From: Chara braunii
Taxonomy: Eukaryota > Streptophyta > Charophyceae > Charales > Characeae
Direction: 5' to 3'
DNA length: 20,826 nt
Assembly: GCA_003427395.1 (NCBI GenBank)
Contig: BFEA01000888.1
Location: 85,368-106,193, forward strand
Shown here: positions 17,525 to 20,826 of the stretch, piece after piece
Layout: every line of letters starts with the position of its first letter
How positions within the stretch are numbered: position 1 is the stretch's first letter
Position numbers and translations under genes: made by a program
Notes under the pieces: generated by a model
The model's database searches: none
Told to the model about the DNA's origin: nothing
The model's input: only the letters and a program-made list of their open reading frames with translations

Positions 17525-18007
17525 TCAAAGGCCTTGCCATGGGCCAGAGTCCAATAGACCCCCGACCACCTTGATCCTATGTCCCAAAAGTCTCACCAGC
17601 AATATACCAACATCGGTATCCGACCAGAAGTTACTTGCCTTGACTTTCATAATTTGTAGTTTCTTCAATGTTTTTCGGCTGAACCATTTGAAGTCAACTT
17701 GTTTCGTGACTTTACGTTGTAAGTAAACATCACGCTCAACCAATCTGTATGTATCTTCGGTGACAGTCAGAATGGAACTTCCCCCAGACGGGAAGTTGCC
17801 TTTCATGAATCTCCTCGCCTCATGCTTGATCGAAGGTTCCCAAACTAAGCGACCTGTTATGGTACCCAAAACCGTAACCTTGCCATACCCCGTTCCTTGG
17901 GGTTCAGATACACCCACCTCCCGGGTACCATTCTTGAGTCTCACTGTTAAGAATGTGATACCTATTTTCATAGCTTCCTGGATAACCGTCGAAGACGTCC
18001 AGTACAC
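17525..18007 (-). CDS. Unrecognised open frame overlapping the Harbinger end
   Basis: An uninterrupted minus-strand frame of about 160 codons. From about 17975 down it has a strongly protein-like composition, with alternating hydrophobic segments (KIGITFLTVRLKNGT, GKVTVLGTITGRLVWEPS), then basic stretches (EARRFMKGNFPSGG, KWFSRKTLKKLQ) and a C-terminal hydrophobic piece (VGILLVRLLGHR). I recognise no domain. The listed ATG at 18007 lies in sequence that reads as transposase in another frame, so the true start, if any, lies downstream or the frame continued from an unseen exon. It sits between the Harbinger remnant and the LINE remnant, both on the same strand. It may be a piece of either element or of a captured host gene. 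Confidence 0.3.
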   Translation of the reverse strand: MYWTSSTVIQEAMKIGITFLTVRLKNGTREVGVSEPQGTGYGKVTVLGTITGRLVWEPSIKHEARRFMKGNFPSGGSSILTVTEDTYRLVERDVYLQRKVTKQVDFKWFSRKTLKKLQIMKVKASNFWSDTDVGILLVRLLGHRIKVVGGLLDSGPWQGL

Positions 18008-18545
18008 GCAAGTTCAAATCGACGATAACCTGCGCGATGATCGAGCAATGTTGTTTCCGATCGTAGTAGTCCTTGCCAGGGGCGTTTGCCGACTTGTCGA
18101 TGCAGATATGCATGCAGTCGATGGAGTCATGGCAACTGGGGAACCCCTTGCCAGCGAAAGCACGGAGGACAACCGACTTTTGCACCCCCGTCAGCCATGA
18201 TATCTTGTCATGGTAGACCGTTAGCAATGCCGCAGTGACATCCCACACCGCCACCAAACGTGATGCTCTGCCGATGCCGAAGTTACACGTGCTGCTCTCG
18301 TACGTCTCCCCCGATGCCCACCGATACAACGAGTACGTGACGATCTCATCAGGCTGCAGCGGCTCCCTGTAGAATCTTATACGCCCCTGCAGGAACGACA
18401 ACAGAGCTTCCACAATCTCCGGAAGAAACGTGGCGACATGCGCAACTTGTCTCGGAAGTAGTCCTATGTGTCGTCTTTGCATTGCCGCAGATCCTCCCAC
18501 GCCCCCCCGTCCTTCTTTTCATTCACCACCTCGGCGTTGCGCTGG
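17910..18545 (-). pseudogene. PIF/Harbinger (HARBI1-like) transposase remnant
   Basis: The minus strand encodes the N-terminal and central part of a Harbinger DDE transposase. GGAWEDLRQCKDD (about 18510) is followed by TAG at 18466-18464, then YFRDKLRMSPRFF in the same frame. After a frameshift near 18430 a long frame gives EALLSFLQGRIRFYREPLQ, the helix-turn-helix-like YSLYRWASGETYESS and FGIGRAS, and the DDE block GFPSCHDSIDCMHICIDK with the first catalytic Asp present. DYYDRKQHCSIIAQVIVDL and LRVLDVFDGYPGS end the recognised part. The usual second-Asp position (GS.HD) reads Asn, and similarity stops near 17975; the GD.GYP block and third acidic residue are missing. It is non-functional. 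The family assignment is secure; no terminal inverted repeats or 3-bp target duplication were found. Confidence 0.9.
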
Positions 18546-18806
18546 GAAGAGCTCTGCAACCCAAGGTGCAACACACGTGAACGATGGCGGTGGTGTCCAA
18601 CCCTTCCACCGCTGTGCACTGCGTGACCTTCCTTCTCCTTGCGCGCATCTGCGCTTTCATTCTCCCCGTCGTCCTCTCCATCTAACAAGGAAAGAGGACC
18701 ATGGTAACAGTTGCTGCCACAACCGTCCTCTCCGGCGAGTCTTCGCTGTTGACAACTTGTCACCGACGTCAATGTCGCTGCCATCCATCGCTCCCAAACG
18801 AGCCGC

Positions 18807-18995
18807 GATGGCATCTTCTCCCTTGACGTCTTCCTTGCCTGGTCACACGCAGTACTCACGCCGACGACTGTAGCGATGGCGTTTTCTCCCTCGAGGACTT
18901 GCGATGACGTCTTCTCTGTCACCGGTCTGCCGAGATGGCGTCTTCTCCCCCAACATCTTCCTTGCCTGGCCGCATGCAACACTCACGCCGGCCCC
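18807..18995. repeat. Local tandem repeats of GATGRCGTCTTCTC type
   Basis: GATGGCATCTTCTCCC (18807) and GATGGCGTCTTCTCCC (18934) start two copies that share CTTCCTTGCCTGGYCRCA and ACTCACGCCG at a 127-bp period. Shorter relatives begin at 18875 and 18903. It lies upstream (minus sense) of the Harbinger remnant in GC-rich sequence and may belong to its 5' region. Frames on either strand here are low-complexity and not called. Confidence 0.75.
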
Positions 18996-19668
18996 GCCGA
19001 TGCGCAGTGGAAGGAGGTTCGTTTCTGACCTCCTCCACCATCTGTCGTAGTCAGATGACGAACTGTCCTCACCCCAACGACGCCATTCAAATTTTGAATT
19101 TCAAACCCGGACGGCATGCCAATTTTTTAATTGTTTTTTTTTGGGTCGTCGCAACGATTTGAATTTTGCCGCCACTCGAAGCTGGACCATGGCCGTCCCA
19201 GCGGACAACCGCCCATGGACCACCAACCCCACCCCACCCCACCCCGTGGTCGGCAATAATATTATTACGTGGAGGGCGACTGACCGCGGACCCTCCGTAG
19301 GGATCCTCCTCGGAAGACCTTCCCGAAGATAAGTGGAACGACAACAGGAACTCTCTCGGACGGCCTGTAGGAAAACTCCTCGGGCCCTGAGGACGGACCG
19401 AGGAGTGTCTAATGAGCCCCTCTCAAAAGCTGGCCCGCTGTGTACGATATGCCAGGAACTCGTATGGAAGTTGTTCAACATTTTTTGCTATAGTGTGATC
19501 TTATGCGGCCTTTTTGGGACTGGTGGCGACACTCCAATGTCCCGGTTCCAGACGTACAAACTCGATGGGATGACCAGTTTGTGCTCTTGGGGATAGCTTC
19601 CAGGCGACAACCACCTTCGCCCTGTCGCTCCCACGTTGAAGAAACGATTCGTTGTGCTATCCTTAGGA
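18996..19668. other. GC-richer stretch, no supported gene
   Basis: Contains ATTCAAATTTTGAATTTC near 19085, related to the palindrome at 668, and a 9-bp inverted repeat ACTCCTCGG (19375-19383) with CCGAGGAGT (19398-19406). Overlapping frames on both strands (19087-19481 -, 19333-19596 +, 19488-19928 -) match nothing I know. Confidence 0.4.
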
Positions 19669-20411
19669 TGTGACGGACCATTTTCTGTAATCGCGCGACT
19701 TTCTGCGTGAAGCTGCCTTGGGGAAATGAGATGGGTCGGATGGGTGAGCTGTGGAGAGAATGGGTTGGTCAGGCCAAGTTGCATGGATACCCTCATTCTT
19801 TTTGTCTTCTGTGAGAATCTGTCAGGTTGGTGTCGGGAAAGTCCTGCGCCAACGATTGGGTAACCGCGCCTTAGCGAGCATGATGGACAGTGGTTGCCAT
19901 GACTTCTTTCTTGTTCTGCCGTGAGCACTAGGAATTTTTGGCGCGATCATCTCGCGAGAATATCATTTTTGAATTTTTAACTGACGCCAAGCCCCCACGG
20001 ACTCGCGAAATTATTTTTGGACTTTCTGGAATTTCCTTTTTGCAATTAGGACTTAGTCTAGGAATTTAGGTACTCTGAATTTTGCTGCGCTGCGCTTCTC
20101 ACTCGTGCACATCTGGCGGCACTAGGAACTGGGCTCTGACTGGATCGCGCCCTTAATCTTGTGTAACTGTCATTTTTGGCGGGCGCGATTGTAACTGTAT
20201 CTTTCGTCTTTTTTGGCTTCCTCGTGTTTGCCGGCCTTCTCCTTCTTCCTCGCCTTGCATACTCTGTTCTAATTGGTCTGAACGCCTGCATGACCGGATC
20301 GATGCATGGAGTGTGGCTACGACCCCCACGATGCGGCCTGGCCATGCTGACGTAGGCACTTCCTCTCTTCTCCTCCTAACCACTTGGGCTTAATCCCGTA
20401 CCTTTCCCGCA

Positions 20412-20429
20412 AGCATGCATGCTATAAAA
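20412..20429 (+). promoter_or_regulatory. Candidate TATA box with adjacent RY-type palindrome
   Basis: The 12-bp palindrome AGCATGCATGCT (20412-20423), containing CATGCATG, overlaps TATAAAA (20423-20429). CATGCATG is known as an RY element bound by plant B3 factors. GC-rich sequence surrounds it and the GA array lies about 315 bases downstream. No transcript or coding start is evident, so the function is inferred only from the motifs. Confidence 0.25.
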
Positions 20430-20465
20430 TTTGCACGCGCGATTAGTTTGCTCTATATGGATCTT

Positions 20466-20541
20466 GGAGTTAGCACGATTAGTGAGGGTCGGCTAACGAG
20501 TCGGGAGTTTGCATGATCAGTGAGGGTCGGCTAACGAGTTA
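20466..20541 (+). repeat. 38-bp tandem duplication
   Basis: Two copies, starting at 20466 and 20504, share AGTGAGGGTCGGCTAACGAG exactly, with GGAGTTNGCAYGATYAG before it. The few differences imply a fairly recent duplication. Confidence 0.9.
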
Positions 20542-20741
20542 GCCTGAGAGGTGAGTTGACGAGGGAGTTGGGCCATCCGACGTGCCGCTGTCGGGTATGT
20601 GGGGTCGACGTACGGGCCGCGACGGACTGTGGCGCATGGGCGAACCTGACTTGCACGCGTGAACCAGGCGGGGTGACAACTCTGTGTTGATACGTGGCGA
20701 CGGACTGCCCGTATTGGGGGTGTTGAGCAGTGAGAGAGACT

Positions 20742-20743
<2 letters not shown>

Positions 20744-20826
<83 letters not shown>
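20744..20826. repeat. (GA)n microsatellite at window end
   Basis: Eighty-three bases of uninterrupted GA reaching the last base, preceded by a shorter broken GA stretch from about 20731. The true length is unknown because the window ends inside it. Confidence 0.98.

Larger units (their letters stand above)
19669..20743 (+). other. Possible LTR or promoter-bearing stretch, unproven
   Basis: From TGTGACGGACC (19669), a start resembling many Ty3/gypsy LTRs, the sequence is GC-richer, carries GCACTAGGAA twice (19924 and 20119) and TTTTTGGCG words (near 19936 and 20172), a TATA box at 20423, and TGGCGACGGACTGCC near 20696 that partly resembles a primer-binding site. No second LTR copy lies in the window and no CA end was located, so this is only a hypothesis. 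No gene is supported here. Confidence 0.2.

Noticed and set aside
17760-18200. 146-codon plus-strand frame
   Set aside because: Antisense to the Harbinger transposase and the unknown minus-strand frame; its residues mirror theirs.
18430-18982. Plus-strand 147-codon and minus-strand 172-codon frames
   Set aside because: Low-complexity frames over GC-rich tandem repeats; only the last part of the minus frame (GGAWEDLRQCKDD) is informative and is included in the transposase remnant.
1-20826. CRISPR array, rRNA, operon, prophage or bacterial signals
   Set aside because: No regularly spaced short repeats with unique spacers, no rRNA sequence and no clustered genes with ribosome sites; the window is eukaryotic repeat DNA.

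Overview
The window looks like nuclear DNA of a plant or streptophyte alga: long AT-rich stretches, microsatellites, homopolymer runs and decayed transposable elements, with no dense ORFs, operons, rRNA or convincing tRNA. I found no intact host gene. What can be recognised by protein similarity is transposon-derived and broken: a Ty3/gypsy reverse transcriptase plus RNase H remnant, two separate LINE remnants (a reverse transcriptase core on + and a zf-RVT tail on -), and a PIF/Harbinger (HARBI1-like) transposase. The transposase wording resembles, from memory, families abundant in charophycean algae such as Chara; this is an impression, not a search result.

Layout. 1-50 is a (GA)n array. 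51-600 holds short local repeats. 1187-1910 (-) is an unrecognised, stop-interrupted coding-like frame, and at 1850-2052 it runs into one end of a small terminal-inverted-repeat (TIR) family. Two complete relatives, both with 8-bp target duplications, lie at 2310-2651 and 2844-3116. 3125-4480 is AT-rich and empty. 4482-4926 is a foldback-like element, followed by a possible solo LTR at 4947-5204 (-). 5512-6970 is empty. 6985-9368 is a degenerate tandem array of about 247-bp units, split by a 1.16-kb ACCC-rich insertion that carries a 17-bp perfect inverted repeat. 9370-10530 holds further hairpins and short repeats.

11177-11925 (-) is the gypsy pol remnant, beside a tandem 281-bp duplication (11986-12548). 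A second (GA)n array sits at 12671-12721. 14272-14569 (+) is the LINE reverse transcriptase core. 15240-15272 is a T12G21 tract. 16304-17395 (-) is the LINE C-terminal part. 17525-18007 (-) is an unrecognised open frame that overlaps the end of the Harbinger transposase (17975-18545, -). 18807-18995 is a local tandem repeat. 19669-20740 is GC-richer and has promoter-like and possibly LTR-like sequence. The window ends in a long (GA)n array.

The pieces do not work together as a pathway. The region reads as nested, repeatedly rearranged repeats. The least explained items are the small TIR family with its possible coding relative, the 247-bp array with its insertion, and the unknown open frame beside the Harbinger remnant.
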